DNA from: Paenibacillus dendritiformis
GTDB taxonomy: Bacteria; Bacillota; Bacilli; Paenibacillales; Paenibacillaceae
Direction of reading: 5' to 3'
DNA length: 64,000 bases
Assembly (NCBI RefSeq): GCF_945605565.1
Contig: NZ_OX216966.1
Span: 2,057,501-2,121,500, forward strand
The translations under genes and the position numbers were made by a program. Shown in pieces: positions 18,549 through 27,706 of this stretch; within the stretch, counting starts at the first letter, position 1; each line of letters begins with the position of its first letter. The notes beneath the pieces were generated by a model. It was not told where the DNA came from. It searched no databases and worked only from the letters and a program-made list of their open reading frames with translations.

Positions 18549-19568
18549 ATGACTGAATTGCTGTCCGTCCGACAATTGAGAACATCGTTCATGACCCGGG
18601 ACGGCGAAGTGCAGTCCGTCCGCGGCGTCAGCTTCGATGTGCGCGAGGGCGAGGTCATCGGCATCGTCGGTGAATCGGGAAGCGGCAAAAGCGTGACAGC
18701 CAAGTCGCTTATCGGCCTGATTCCGCCTCCGGGCGTCATCCGCGGCGGCGAAGTCCTGTACCGGGGCGAGAATCTGCTCGAGCTGCCGGAGAAGCGGCTG
18801 CGGCAGATTCGCGGCAACCGCATTGCGATGATTTTCCAGGACCCGATGACGTCCTTGAACCCGGTCGTCAAGGTCGGGGCTCAGATCATCGAGGTGCTGC
18901 AGCGGCATAAGAAGCTGAGCAAGCAGGCGGCCCGCGCCGAGGCGATCGAGCTGCTCCGCAAGGTCGGCATTCCTTCGCCGGAGGAGCGGATCGATCAGTA
19001 TCCGCATGAATTCAGCGGCGGGATGCGCCAGCGGGCGATGATCGCGATGGCGCTCTCCTGCCAGCCGGAGCTGCTGATTGCCGACGAGCCGACGACGGCG
19101 CTGGACGTAACTATCCAGGCTCAGATTCTCGGCCTGATGAAGCAGCTCCGGTATACGACGAACACGGCGATCCTGCTGATCACCCATGACCTTGGCGTCG
19201 TGGCCCAAGTATGCACCCGTGTCGTCGTCATGTACGGCGGCCTTATTATGGAAGAGGGCACGGTCCATGACATTTTCGAGCGGCCGATGCATCCGTACAC
19301 GCAAGGGCTTCTGCGATCGATTCCGAAGGTGACGGATGGCGAGCGGGAACGGCTCTACAGCATTGAAGGCACGCCGCCGAATCTGCTGCATCCGCCCGAG
19401 GGCTGTCCGTTCCAGGACCGCTGCCCGCATGCGATGGAGCAATGCCGGCAGCTTCCGCCTTATGCGGTGACGGAGACGGGCCATCGCTCGCTCTGCTGGC
19501 TTCAGCATGATGCTCCGGGCGTTACGCTGGAGGCGGTCAATCCGGAGGAGGTGGAACAGCATGAGTAA
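18549..19568 (+). CDS. Oligopeptide ABC transporter ATPase, DppD/OppD type
   Basis: 339-residue ATPase: Walker A GESGSGKS (41-48), Q-loop FQDPMTS, signature FSGGMRQR, Walker [15 protein letters not shown]-terminal oligopeptide-transporter extension has the cysteine cluster [14 protein letters not shown], which in related DppD proteins binds an iron-sulfur cluster (family knowledge). ATG 18549 follows GGGAGTGG. It overlaps the next ATPase gene by 8 bases. Confidence 0.94.
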   Translation: MTELLSVRQLRTSFMTRDGEVQSVRGVSFDVREGEVIGIVGESGSGKSVTAKSLIGLIPPPGVIRGGEVLYRGENLLELPEKRLRQIRGNRIAMIFQDPMTSLNPVVKVGAQIIEVLQRHKKLSKQAARAEAIELLRKVGIPSPEERIDQYPHEFSGGMRQRAMIAMALSCQPELLIADEPTTALDVTIQAQILGLMKQLRYTTNTAILLITHDLGVVAQVCTRVVVMYGGLIMEEGTVHDIFERPMHPYTQGLLRSIPKVTDGERERLYSIEGTPPNLLHPPEGCPFQDRCPHAMEQCRQLPPYAVTETGHRSLCWLQHDAPGVTLEAVNPEEVEQHE

Positions 19569-20547
19569 GCCGGACCAGGCGCTGCTGGATGTGAGGGGCT
19601 TGAAAAAGTATTTTTATACCTCGAAAGGGCTGTTCGGAAAAAACAAGCAGACGCTGAAGGCGGTCGATGACGTCAGCTTCCAGATTCGGCGCGGAGAGAC
19701 GTTCGGGCTCGTGGGCGAATCCGGCTGCGGCAAGTCGACGACTGGCCGCTCCATCGTCCGCCTGTATGATGTGGCCGCGGGCGAGATTCGATTCGACGGC
19801 ACCGATCTGGCTCATCTGAGCGAGCGGGAGCTGAAGCCGTTCCGTAAGCGGATGCAGACGATCTTCCAGGATCCGTATTCATCGTTGAATCCGGGCATGA
19901 ACGTGACGCAGCTCATTAGCGAGCCGATGGAGATTCACGGCTTCGGCACGAAGGCCGAGCATCGGGAGACGGTGCTGGAGCTGCTGAACAAGGTCGGGCT
20001 GAAGCCCGAGCATGCGGAACGGTATCCGCATGAATTCAGCGGCGGCCAGCGGCAGCGGATCAGCATCGCGCGCGCCTTGTCCGTCAAACCGGAGTTCATC
20101 CTGTGCGACGAGCCGATCTCGGCCTTGGACGTGTCCGTGCAGGCGCAGGTGGTCAATATGCTTGAGGATCTGCAGGCGGAGTTCGGATTGACCTATCTGT
20201 TCATTGCCCATGATTTGTCGATGGTGCGCCATATTTCGGACCGTATCGGCGTCATGTACCTCGGCAAGCTCGTCGAGCTGGCGCCGAGCGATGAATTGTA
20301 CAATCATCCGGCCCATCCGTATACGCAAGCGCTGTTGGCGGCTATCCCGGTGCCGGATCCGAATGCGGCCAGCGGCGCCGCAGCGATGCTGGAGGGCGAT
20401 CTGCCGAGTCCGCTGGCTGGGTCGGCCGGCTGCCGCTTCGCTTCGCGTTGTCCGTTCGCAACGGATCGGTGCCGTCAACAGGAGCCGGAGTGGAAGGAGA
20501 TTTCACCGGGACATTTTGCGGCATGTCATTTATATGAAGAGAAATAA
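19561..20547 (+). CDS. Oligopeptide ABC transporter ATPase, DppF/OppF type
   Basis: 328-residue second ATPase, with Walker [10 protein letters not shown], signature [17 protein letters not shown], Walker [13 protein letters not shown] and a C-terminal cysteine cluster ([14 protein letters not shown]). It completes the five-gene importer with the DppD-like subunit. ATG 19561 has GGAGGAGG directly upstream and overlaps the previous stop by 8 bases. An in-frame ATG 54 bases earlier lies inside the preceding gene and is rejected. A short hairpin (TCCGCTC / GAGCGGA, 20553-20572) without T-run follows. Confidence 0.94.
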   Translation: MSKPDQALLDVRGLKKYFYTSKGLFGKNKQTLKAVDDVSFQIRRGETFGLVGESGCGKSTTGRSIVRLYDVAAGEIRFDGTDLAHLSERELKPFRKRMQTIFQDPYSSLNPGMNVTQLISEPMEIHGFGTKAEHRETVLELLNKVGLKPEHAERYPHEFSGGQRQRISIARALSVKPEFILCDEPISALDVSVQAQVVNMLEDLQAEFGLTYLFIAHDLSMVRHISDRIGVMYLGKLVELAPSDELYNHPAHPYTQALLAAIPVPDPNAASGAAAMLEGDLPSPLAGSAGCRFASRCPFATDRCRQQEPEWKEISPGHFAACHLYEEK

Positions 20548-20645
20548 CCGGTTCCGCTCTGCATGGAGCGGAGCAATGTGATATAAAGGGAGTAGGTAAG
20601 GGAAAGGGCCGATTCATGCGGCCGCATCGAAAAGGAGGCAGGACA

Positions 20646-21104
20646 ATGGGGAACGAGGCACGGTTATCGCAAAATACGGCGATTCTGCTGGAACGCGCCC
20701 GGCGCAAAGGATTTACGGACGAGCAGCTGCTGGGCATCATTCGATCCGGCGACATCAGCGGGCTGACGAAGGTGAACGAGGAATGGTATACGTACGATGA
20801 TTTTCTTACGTATGCCGCCGAGCATGGCGAACCGTTGGAACAAGCGGTCGCGGAAGGTTACCGCATCACGTTCAATACGATGAACGGATTGAAAATATGG
20901 CTGGAAACACGCTTCGGCATCGAGGAAGGCGTCGATTTCACCCGGGGTGAAGGGAAATATACCGGGCTGACGCTGTCTGAAGCTGACCTGGAGGCGGTCC
21001 GCTCCGCACTGGCCGCGAACTGGGTCATCCTTGAAGAGGAAGGGGCTTCCGGGCCGAAGCGGACGGTTACGCTGGCCGTGCGCGCCTTGAGCGATCAGCA
21101 GTAA
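20646..21104 (+). CDS. Conserved protein of unknown function
   Basis: 152-residue soluble, acidic protein with no signal peptide and no motif I recognise. The C-terminal half (EADLEAVRSALAANWVI) looks alpha/beta. The start ATG is preceded by AAAGGAGGCAGGACA, a strong site, which supports a real gene; the frame extends 30 bases upstream but without a ribosome site. It stands alone between the peptide importer and the flavin monooxygenase. It resembles unnamed proteins of Paenibacillus by general impression only. Confidence 0.75.
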   Translation: MGNEARLSQNTAILLERARRKGFTDEQLLGIIRSGDISGLTKVNEEWYTYDDFLTYAAEHGEPLEQAVAEGYRITFNTMNGLKIWLETRFGIEEGVDFTRGEGKYTGLTLSEADLEAVRSALAANWVILEEEGASGPKRTVTLAVRALSDQQ

Positions 21105-21168
21105 GGAATAAGTGGAAGGGATAGTATTGCTATCGCCTTGTTATAGAAGAGAAGCATGAGAGAATGGA

Positions 21169-21212
21169 ACAAGCCGCCCGTGTCTCCGCAGAGGGAGATG
21201 CAGGCGGCTTGT
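21169..21212. terminator. Stem-loop between convergent genes
   Basis: ACAAGCCGCC / GGCGGCTTGT, a perfect 10-bp stem with a 24-base loop, lies between the gene ending at 21104 and the minus-strand gene ending at 21249. T-runs are weak on both sides. Confidence 0.45.
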
Positions 21213-21248
21213 GCTGTGTCAGGCGGGCCGGGCGAGCGCATGGGAAGG

Positions 21249-22349
21249 TCAGTAGTCCCGGAGAAGCTCGTCGGCGAGCCGCCGTGCATCCCGTCCGGCT
21301 CCGCAGAGGAGGGCCGAGCTGCGCGCCTGCTGCCACGGCATGCCGATCACATACAGCCCGCCGACCGGCGTGCGATGCCCTTGATAGATGAGCTGTCCGC
21401 GCGCGTCCAGCGCCCCGGGCAGCAGGAGCCAGCGATAATCCGGCCGGAAGCCGGTCGCCCAGACGATGGCCGCGGGCCGGAAGTCGGCATGATCCTGGAA
21501 CAGCACGGCGGCGCCTTCTTCCCCGCTGCCGACCGCTTCCGGGAACAGCCGAATCCGTCCGGAACGGATCGCGTCCCGCAGCTCGCATCCGAAGATCGGA
21601 TTCCCCTTCCTCCGCAGCCATTCTGCCCGCTGGCCGTCCGCCGGCGCATGCAGCAGGGTGAGCCGGTCCATCCATTCGAAGGTGCTTCGGTTCAACAGCC
21701 GCAGCGGTATGTGGCGGGCCGGTCCGCGCGCAGACAATACCGTCGGGCGGCTCTGCGATAGTTCAACTGCAATCTGGGCTCCGGAATTGCCGCCGCCGAC
21801 GACGAGAGCGGGCCCGTCCGGCAATTGCGAGGGCCGCTGATATTGGCTGGAATGGAGCTGGACGATGCCGGTGCTGAGCGTTGACGCCCATTCCGGTATA
21901 TATGGATTGCGGAAGGGGCCGCAGGCGAGAACCAGCTTCCGGCAGCGCAGCGGCTGCTCCTGTCCCCGGAGCGTGACAAGGAAGGAGGGCGAGCCAGAGA
22001 CGCCGTCCGCAGCGGCCGCGACCTGTTCGACGGCGCTGTCCACCCGTACCGGGAGCTTCCAATGCTGCGCATAGCGCTCTAAATAATCGGCAATCTCATC
22101 CCGCCCCGGGAAGCCTTCCGGATCGCCCGGCAGCGGAAGTCCCGGCAATTCGCTATATTTCCGCGGCGTGAACAGGACGAGAGAATCATAGCGTTCGCGC
22201 CAATTGTCGCCAAGACGGGAATGCCGCTCCAGCAGCAGCAGCGAGAGGCGGGGCTGGCGCCGGATCAATTCGGCCCCGAGCGCCAATCCGGCTTGTCCAG
22301 CTCCGATGATGAGGACATCTATATACTCTTGCGGGTGTTTCGCTTCCAT
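21249..22349 (-). CDS. Flavin-containing monooxygenase-like oxidoreductase (CzcO/YhlC type)
   Basis: 366-residue NAD(P)/FAD-dependent oxidoreductase. It has an N-terminal FAD-binding Rossmann motif GAGQAG (about 15-20), a second dinucleotide motif VVGGGNSG (about residue 165, for NADPH), and the ATGFRPDY motif near the C terminus typical of flavin-containing monooxygenases. Such enzymes oxygenate small nucleophiles or metabolites; the substrate is unknown. The second of two ATGs (22349) is chosen since AAGGGGG lies 6 bases before it. The gene stands alone, convergent with its left neighbour. Confidence 0.85.
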   Translation of the reverse strand: MEAKHPQEYIDVLIIGAGQAGLALGAELIRRQPRLSLLLLERHSRLGDNWRERYDSLVLFTPRKYSELPGLPLPGDPEGFPGRDEIADYLERYAQHWKLPVRVDSAVEQVAAAADGVSGSPSFLVTLRGQEQPLRCRKLVLACGPFRNPYIPEWASTLSTGIVQLHSSQYQRPSQLPDGPALVVGGGNSGAQIAVELSQSRPTVLSARGPARHIPLRLLNRSTFEWMDRLTLLHAPADGQRAEWLRRKGNPIFGCELRDAIRSGRIRLFPEAVGSGEEGAAVLFQDHADFRPAAIVWATGFRPDYRWLLLPGALDARGQLIYQGHRTPVGGLYVIGMPWQQARSSALLCGAGRDARRLADELLRDY

Positions 22350-22520
22350 GGCCATCCCCCTTGGGTTATCAAATTAAGTAGGGTGATATCATTGTGACAT
22401 TCAAAATAATATTTGAATATAGAAGGCGTGAAAATGTCATCTTTGGCGCTCCCATGAAAATATTTTTGCCGAGATCGCAAGAGATGTGTGCATTGTCCAT
22501 TTATGGGCATCCCTGTTTTG

Positions 22521-22529
22521 TGATACAAT
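22521..22529 (+). promoter_or_regulatory. Extended -10 promoter of prfC
   Basis: TGATACAAT matches the extended -10 (TGnTAnAAT); no good -35 is seen 17 bases upstream. It lies 38 bases before the start codon. Confidence 0.45.
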
Positions 22530-22566
22530 AACGAATACGTGATTTTAGATGAGAGGGCTATGTCTA

Positions 22567-24153
22567 ATGAGCAAATCATTATCCGAAGAATTGAAGCAAG
22601 AAGTGGAGAAGCGGCGCACCTTCGCGATCATCTCCCACCCGGACGCCGGGAAGACGACCTTGACCGAGAAGCTGCTCCTGTTCGGGGGAGCGATCCGCCT
22701 CGCGGGAACCGTCAAAGCCCGCAAAGCGAGCAAGCATGCGACGAGCGACTGGATGGAAATCGAGAAGCAGCGCGGCATCTCGGTTACGTCGTCCGTGATG
22801 CAGTTCGACTACGACGGCCATCGGGTGAATATCCTCGATACGCCGGGCCACCAAGATTTCAGTGAGGACACGTACCGGACGTTGACTGCGGCCGACAGCG
22901 CGGTCATGCTGATCGACGTGGCGAAGGGCGTGGAGAACCAGACAATCAAGCTGTTCCAGGTCTGCGCCAAGCGGGGCATCCCGATCTTCACGTTCATCAA
23001 CAAGTTGGACCGCGAAGGACGGAATCCGTTCGAGCTGATGGAAGAGATCGAGCAAGTGCTGGGTATCCGATCGGTACCGATGAACTGGCCGATCGGCATG
23101 GGACGCCAGCTATGCGGCGTCTACGACCGCATGAAGAAGCAGGTGGAGCTGTTCCAGGGCGACGACCATTCCGTCATCAAGGTGCAGAAGGTGGACGATT
23201 ACCGTGATCCGGTCATCCGGGACATCGCGGGAGAGCATCTGCATGACCAGCTGTGCGAGGAACTGGAGCTGCTGGACGTAGCCGGAGACGAATTCGATTA
23301 TGAGAAAGTGAAGCGGGGCGAGCTGACGCCGGTCTTTTTCGGCAGCGCGATCAATAACTTCGGCGTGCAGACCTTCCTCGAGAACTTCCTGCAATTGGCG
23401 CCGAAGCCGGCTTCGCGTCAATCGACGGAAGGCCCGATCGAGCCGACGAATGAGAAGTTCACGGGCTACGTGTTCAAAATTCAGGCCAATATGAACCCGG
23501 CCCACCGCGACCGGATTGCGTTCCTGCGCATTTGTTCCGGGAAGTTCGAGCGGGGGATGAGCGTCAAGCATGTGCGTGTCGGCAAAGACATCAAGCTGTC
23601 GCAGCCGCAGCAATTCCTCGCCCAGGACCGGGACATCGTAACGGAAGCCTATCCGGGCGATATTATCGGGCTGTTCGATCCGGGCATCTTCCGCATCGGG
23701 GACAGCTTGAGTCAGGGAGGGGTCGTCACGTTCGACGAGCTTCCGATCTTCTCCCCGGAAATCTTCGCTCGCGTCACGGTCAAAAACGCACTCAAGCATA
23801 AGCAGTACCAGAAGGGCGTCGACCAGCTGACCGAGGAAGGAACGATTCAGGTATTCCATTCCGCGAGCGTCTTCGAGGAGACGATACTGGGCGTCGTTGG
23901 CCAGCTTCAGTTCGAGGTCTTCGAATACCGGATGAAGGCGGAGTACGGGGTCGACGTCCAGCTGATGAAGCTGCCGTACCAGTTCGCGAGATGGGTGACG
24001 GGGCCGAATATCGATCCGTCCAAATTCCGCATCAATTCGCAGCTCGTCAAAGACAAGTCCGGCAACTTCGTCGCCTTGTTCGAAAATGAATATGCGATGC
24101 GAACCGCCATGGACAAAATGCCGGAATTGAATTTCCTGGAGACTGCGCCATAA
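22567..24153 (+). CDS. prfC: Peptide chain release factor 3
   Basis: 528-residue translational GTPase that recycles RF1/RF2 from the ribosome after termination. G1 motif SHPDAGKTT (23-31), G3 DTPGHQDF and G4 NKLD are present, followed by EF-Tu-like domain II and an RF3-specific C-terminal domain (WVTGPNIDPSKFRIN region). Length fits RF3 (about 525-530), not EF-G. ATG 22567 is used with GAGAGGG upstream; an ATG 18 bases earlier lacks spacing. It stands alone with its own terminator. Confidence 0.96.
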   Translation: MSKSLSEELKQEVEKRRTFAIISHPDAGKTTLTEKLLLFGGAIRLAGTVKARKASKHATSDWMEIEKQRGISVTSSVMQFDYDGHRVNILDTPGHQDFSEDTYRTLTAADSAVMLIDVAKGVENQTIKLFQVCAKRGIPIFTFINKLDREGRNPFELMEEIEQVLGIRSVPMNWPIGMGRQLCGVYDRMKKQVELFQGDDHSVIKVQKVDDYRDPVIRDIAGEHLHDQLCEELELLDVAGDEFDYEKVKRGELTPVFFGSAINNFGVQTFLENFLQLAPKPASRQSTEGPIEPTNEKFTGYVFKIQANMNPAHRDRIAFLRICSGKFERGMSVKHVRVGKDIKLSQPQQFLAQDRDIVTEAYPGDIIGLFDPGIFRIGDSLSQGGVVTFDELPIFSPEIFARVTVKNALKHKQYQKGVDQLTEEGTIQVFHSASVFEETILGVVGQLQFEVFEYRMKAEYGVDVQLMKLPYQFARWVTGPNIDPSKFRINSQLVKDKSGNFVALFENEYAMRTAMDKMPELNFLETAP

Positions 24154-24184
24154 CGGACTGGTACTCAACGCGATCATAATAAGC

Positions 24185-24216
24185 GAACCCCCTCATTCAA
24201 GATGATGAGGGGGTTC
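24185..24216. terminator. Bidirectional terminator between prfC and the MerR-methyltransferase gene
   Basis: Perfect 12-bp stem GAACCCCCTCAT / ATGAGGGGGTTC with an 8-base loop. It lies between convergent genes. Confidence 0.8.
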
Positions 24217-24249
24217 TGTTGATAAGCGGATGATTGCTGAATCCCCTTG

Positions 24250-25308
24250 TCACGGCTTGCGGATGACGAGCAGATGCATCAGATGGTTCAGCTGCTCGGC
24301 TCTCACCTCATAGCGGTGGCGCTCCAGCCAGCGGATGAGCCGGGAACGGTCGGCGAAGTACTCATCGAGGACCGCCTCGACGGAGGCCTTGTCACCGCGC
24401 GCGTTCAACTCGTCAAGGAATGCGGTACGGTGCTCGTTATCTATGAACATCAGATCGGCGATGACGATCCGTCCGCCGGGGCGGAGCAGCCGGCCCATCT
24501 CCTCGAAGGCAATCTCCTTCTGATCATCGGTGAGATGATGAAGCGCATAGGTCGATACGATGAAATCAAAGGCGACGTCCGCCAGCGGAATGGCCATCAG
24601 ATTGCCCTTCAGCAGACGAATGGCCGGATATTTCCCGCGGCATTGCTCCAGCATGGCGTCGGATTGGTCGATGCCTGTCATGGCCGCTCCTTCGCGGAGG
24701 AAGCGTCCGGCCAGATTGCCCGTGCCGACGCCGAGCTCCAGTCCGCTCTCTCCCGGCCGGGGCGCAGCCTCCCGCGTCACCCGGTCCAATATGCTGTCGT
24801 AATCGGCATGAACCCGCAAGGAATCCGTATTGTTCGACACGGCTTCATCGTAGCGGCTCGCCTGCGCATCGAAATTCCACCGATCGCGCCACTCCGTGCG
24901 CAACTTCTCATAGCGCTGCGACTGTTCCCCGATATGATGTAATTGACTCACAATCTTTTCCCCCTCCTGTTCGGTGTCATCCCTGTCCAATAGACGGCGC
25001 AGCATGCCCAGCAGACGCTGCAGCTCCGTATACTGCAGCGCTAACTGCTGCATTTGCTGATTGAGATAAGGGCGCAGCGCCGCCAGACGCCCTTCCAGCG
25101 CCTCGTCAAGACATTCTCGAATCTGGTCGAGCGGCAGGTTCAGCTCGCGCAGCGCGGCAATCATGCGCAGACGCTCGATATCCTCCTCCCGGAAGACGCG
25201 GTACCCGTTGTCCTCCTGCTTGGCTGGGGACAGTAAGCCCTTTTGCTCATAAAAACGGATCGCGCGCGTCGTCAAGCCGAGCCGATCGGCCGCTTCCTGA
25301 ATTTTCAT
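24250..25308 (-). CDS. MerR-type regulator fused to a SAM-dependent methyltransferase
   Basis: 352-residue two-domain protein. Residues 1-70 are a MerR winged helix (IQEAADRLGLTTRAIRFYEQ, with the DNGYRVF wing), about 75-135 a dimerisation coiled coil, and about 150-352 a class I methyltransferase with motif I ELGVGTGNLAG (191-201) and an acidic GIDQSD motif II. The methyltransferase resembles the UbiE/YrrT group; substrate and effector are unknown. A plausible model is that SAM, the methyl acceptor or a toxic small molecule tunes DNA binding. It is a single gene with AAAGGAG before ATG, transcribed from a promoter with a MerR-like 19-bp spacer and an operator dyad (25330-25360). Confidence 0.88.
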   Translation of the reverse strand: MKIQEAADRLGLTTRAIRFYEQKGLLSPAKQEDNGYRVFREEDIERLRMIAALRELNLPLDQIRECLDEALEGRLAALRPYLNQQMQQLALQYTELQRLLGMLRRLLDRDDTEQEGEKIVSQLHHIGEQSQRYEKLRTEWRDRWNFDAQASRYDEAVSNNTDSLRVHADYDSILDRVTREAAPRPGESGLELGVGTGNLAGRFLREGAAMTGIDQSDAMLEQCRGKYPAIRLLKGNLMAIPLADVAFDFIVSTYALHHLTDDQKEIAFEEMGRLLRPGGRIVIADLMFIDNEHRTAFLDELNARGDKASVEAVLDEYFADRSRLIRWLERHRYEVRAEQLNHLMHLLVIRKP

Positions 25309-25329
25309 AGGCCAGCTCCTTTCAGATGT

Positions 25330-25360
25330 ATTGTAACGCTTGACGCCGCGTTAAAGTAAA
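25330..25360 (-). promoter_or_regulatory. MerR-type promoter with 19-bp spacer and operator dyad
   Basis: On the minus strand TTTACT (25355-25360) and TACAAT (25330-25335) are separated by 19 bases, the elongated spacer diagnostic of MerR-controlled promoters. The dyad TTAACGC-G-GCGTCAA (25340-25354; one mismatch) fills the spacer. The start codon of the MerR fusion lies 22 bases downstream of the -10, implying autoregulation. Confidence 0.75.
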
Positions 25361-25426
25361 GTCTCTATTTTTATTTCCTCTCTTAAAAAGCTGGAAGCGT
25401 GGTCTGACATGATCAGAAAGCAGCAC

Positions 25427-25471
25427 AAAAACACGAATCCGTTCCGGGTAATCCGGCAGATTCGCGTTTTT
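25427..25471 (-). terminator. Terminator of sspI
   Basis: On the minus strand AAAAACGCGAATC pairs with GATTCGTGTTTTT (one G-T type pair); the 3' arm ends in five T. It starts 9 bases after the sspI stop. Confidence 0.75.
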
Positions 25472-25479
25472 GCCTTCCA

Positions 25480-25710
25480 TCAGGCGCGGGGCTGATCGTC
25501 TTGATGCAGCTTGTGCTGCAGCGTATCCACCATCTGCTGACGCAGCTCGCTGTCGCTTTCCTTCCAGATTAATTCGAACAGAACGCCAAGTCCGGGAAGC
25601 GCCCGCTCATCATAATCGATAGAGCCTTCGATCATGTCAATGACATCCTTATCCGGCTTATTGGACACTTTCTGCACAATCGCCTGGCGTAAGTTAAGTG
25701 TGACGGCCAT
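25480..25710 (-). CDS. sspI: Small acid-soluble spore protein SspI
   Basis: 76-residue minor SASP. The pattern LNLRQAIVQKVSNK at the N terminus and LPGLGVLFELIWKES in the middle are those of SspI, a protein synthesised in the forespore late in sporulation (family knowledge; exact role unclear). AAGGAGGGAGCAGCCG precedes the ATG. In B. subtilis sspI lies next to ysgA; here the same two genes are kept with a KtrA-type gene between them, which supports the call. I could not find a convincing sigma-G promoter upstream. Confidence 0.93.
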   Translation of the reverse strand: MAVTLNLRQAIVQKVSNKPDKDVIDMIEGSIDYDERALPGLGVLFELIWKESDSELRQQMVDTLQHKLHQDDQPRA

Positions 25711-25923
25711 CGGCTGCTCCCTCCTTCCTTACAGTGCCGGTTACGTATCTATCCCCATCGCAGCGTCACCCTGAGGGATGATTTGGCACACAAGCCAGAC
25801 ATCCAGCGGGATACACTATCGACTGACAGACGGCGAACCGGCACCTCGCGTATAACGTTCCCCAATTGAGTGACCCTCATACAGGCGAGGACGGGGGCAT
25901 CCCTTCATCTCGCTGGATGGGCG

Positions 25924-25932
25924 TGGTATAAT
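25924..25932 (+). promoter_or_regulatory. Extended -10 promoter of the ktr-type gene
   Basis: TGGTATAAT is a perfect extended -10; the -35 region (TTCATC, 25904-25909) is weak. It lies 45 bases before the start codon. Confidence 0.55.
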
Positions 25933-25976
25933 TGAGAAAGAATAAGCAGTGTCGGATGAATGGGGAAGGTGATAGT

Positions 25977-26645
25977 ATGACGGCTAAAAAGCAATTTGCC
26001 ATTATCGGCATGGGACGATTCGGCTCCAGCGTGGCGCAAAATTTAAGCAACATGAATTTCGAGGTGCTCGCCATCGACTCCAGTGAGCAGAAGATACAGG
26101 AGGTCGTGAACATCGTAACGCATGCCGTATCGGCGGACTCGACGGATGAAGATGCGCTCCGCGCCCTCGGAATCCGCAACTTCGATGTCGTGGTCGTGGC
26201 GATCGGACAAGATATTCAGTCCAGCATTCTGACGACGCTGATTTTGAAGGACCTGGGCGTGCCGATGATTGTCGTCAAGGCACAGAACGAGCTGCACGGT
26301 AAAGTATTGAGCAAAATCGGCGCCGATAAAGTGGTGTTCCCGGAGCGGGATATGGGAGCAAGGGTCGCGCATCATTTGATTTCGCCGAATATTTTGGACT
26401 ATATCGAGCTGTCGGAGGACCATTCGATTGTGGAGATGCGGGCTTCCTCGCTTATGATAGGCAAGAACCTGAAGGAATTGGATATCCGCGCCCGCTACGG
26501 CTGCAACGTCATGGCGATCAAGAACAATGGCACGACCAATATATCGCCGTATGCGGAAGACCGGATTAAGGATGGGGATATTTTGGTTATCGTGGGGCAG
26601 AATAATCATCTGAAAAACCTGGAACTGGCGTATGCCGAGTCATGA
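25977..26645 (+). CDS. Potassium uptake regulatory subunit (KtrA/KtrC, TrkA family)
   Basis: 222-residue cytoplasmic gating subunit of a Ktr potassium channel, the same length as KtrA/KtrC of B. subtilis. The RCK_N Rossmann domain starts with FAIIGMGRFGSSVA (7-20) and is followed by an RCK_C domain (about 140-222) that in this family binds c-di-AMP. No membrane subunit (KtrB/KtrD) is nearby, as also for ktrC in Bacillus. ATG 25977 follows GGAAGGTGATAGT. Its stop overlaps the start of the rRNA methyltransferase gene (ATGA). Confidence 0.9.
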   Translation: MTAKKQFAIIGMGRFGSSVAQNLSNMNFEVLAIDSSEQKIQEVVNIVTHAVSADSTDEDALRALGIRNFDVVVVAIGQDIQSSILTTLILKDLGVPMIVVKAQNELHGKVLSKIGADKVVFPERDMGARVAHHLISPNILDYIELSEDHSIVEMRASSLMIGKNLKELDIRARYGCNVMAIKNNGTTNISPYAEDRIKDGDILVIVGQNNHLKNLELAYAES

Positions 26646-27499
26646 TGAATCGAACTGAAACGATTACTTCCGTTCATAATCCCCGCGTCAAGCGATGGGC
26701 GTCGCTGCGGGAACGCAAAGGCCGCAAGCAGGAAGGATGCTTCCTCGTGGAAGGCATCCATCTCGTGCAGGAAGCGCTTGCCTCCGGTGCCCCGGTAGAG
26801 GCCGTCCTGTGCGATGAAGCGCGCGATATTCCCACGGAGCTGATGCCGTATGCGGATGCGCCGCGACCCGCAGCAGCGGGCGGAGGGCAGCCGGAATGGA
26901 TCGGCGTCACGGATGCCATTATTCGCAAGCTGAGCGAGACAGAGACCCCACAGCCGGTCATCGCAGTCGTGCGCAAGCCGGCTCTCGAGCCAGGGACTCT
27001 CTTTGGCGCGGACATGCCGCTCGTGGTGGCGGTAGACGGGGTGCAGGACCCCGGCAATCTGGGCACGATCATCCGCTCGGCCGACGCTGTCGGGGCGACG
27101 GGAGTCGTCCTGGGCCGAGGCACGGTGGACGTGTACAACGCCAAGACGGTACGCTCGACGATGGGATCGATCTTCCATCTCCCCGTAGTCGAAGCCGATC
27201 TGCTGTCCCTGCTCCCCGAAGCGAAGGCGCACGGGGTGCGGCTGGCCAGCACGAGTCTGCAGGCTTCGCATTCCTGCTACGGCTACGATTACCGGCAGCC
27301 GCTCTGGCTGGTCGTCGGCAATGAGGGTCAAGGTGTATCCCCGGCCGTACAAGCTCTCGTCGACGACACCTTGATTATCCCGATGCGCGGCCAGGCCGAA
27401 TCGCTGAATGTCGCCATGGCGACGACCGTACTGCTCTACGAGGCGATGCGGCAGCGGCATTATACAATACAGAATGACGGCTGTGAATGTGAGTTGTAA
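26642..27499 (+). CDS. ysgA: TrmH/SpoU-family RNA methyltransferase (YsgA-like)
   Basis: 285-residue SPOUT methyltransferase: an N-terminal substrate-binding domain (about 1-115, with VHNPRVKRWASLRERKGRK and FLVEGIHLVQEAL) and a C-terminal SpoU domain with the motifs VAVDGVQDPGNLGTIIRSAD, LVVGNEGQGVS and IPMRGQAESLNVAMATTVLLYE. Members methylate ribose 2'-OH in rRNA (RlmB type); the exact target is unknown. The start overlaps the ktr stop by four bases, so it is cotranscribed. In B. subtilis ysgA is followed by pheST; here the AT-rich island starts instead. Confidence 0.92.
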   Translation: MMNRTETITSVHNPRVKRWASLRERKGRKQEGCFLVEGIHLVQEALASGAPVEAVLCDEARDIPTELMPYADAPRPAAAGGGQPEWIGVTDAIIRKLSETETPQPVIAVVRKPALEPGTLFGADMPLVVAVDGVQDPGNLGTIIRSADAVGATGVVLGRGTVDVYNAKTVRSTMGSIFHLPVVEADLLSLLPEAKAHGVRLASTSLQASHSCYGYDYRQPLWLVVGNEGQGVSPAVQALVDDTLIIPMRGQAESLNVAMATTVLLYEAMRQRHYTIQNDGCECEL

Positions 27500-27533
27500 C
27501 GTAAATTGAGACTATATATCATAATTATTAGAC

Positions 27534-27592
27534 ACCAAATGGCAGCAAACTCCTTGGCATTCAAGGAATTGCTGCCATTTGGTTTATTTTTG
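27534..27592 (+). terminator. Terminator after the RNA methyltransferase gene
   Basis: ACCAAATGGCAGCAA pairs with TTGCTGCCATTTGGT (15 bp), with an inner CCTTG / CAAGG stem, followed by TTATTTTTG. Confidence 0.88.
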
Positions 27593-27706
27593 ACATATAA
27601 ATTGTAAAGTTGATTAGAAAAAGTGTATTTTTAGATGCTGAATTCCTGTTTTTTTAAACGATAGAGGATTTATTCACTTTTCTATTATTTCCTCCGAATA
27701 TTAGGT

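Noticed and set aside
18525..19562. 345-codon minus-strand frame opposite the DppD-type ATPase gene
   Set aside because: The plus-strand ATPase has all motifs; the other frame is His/Arg-rich noise.
25711..25860. Sigma-G promoter for sspI
   Set aside because: I searched the minus strand for GnATA-N17/18-CATnnTA and found no convincing match.
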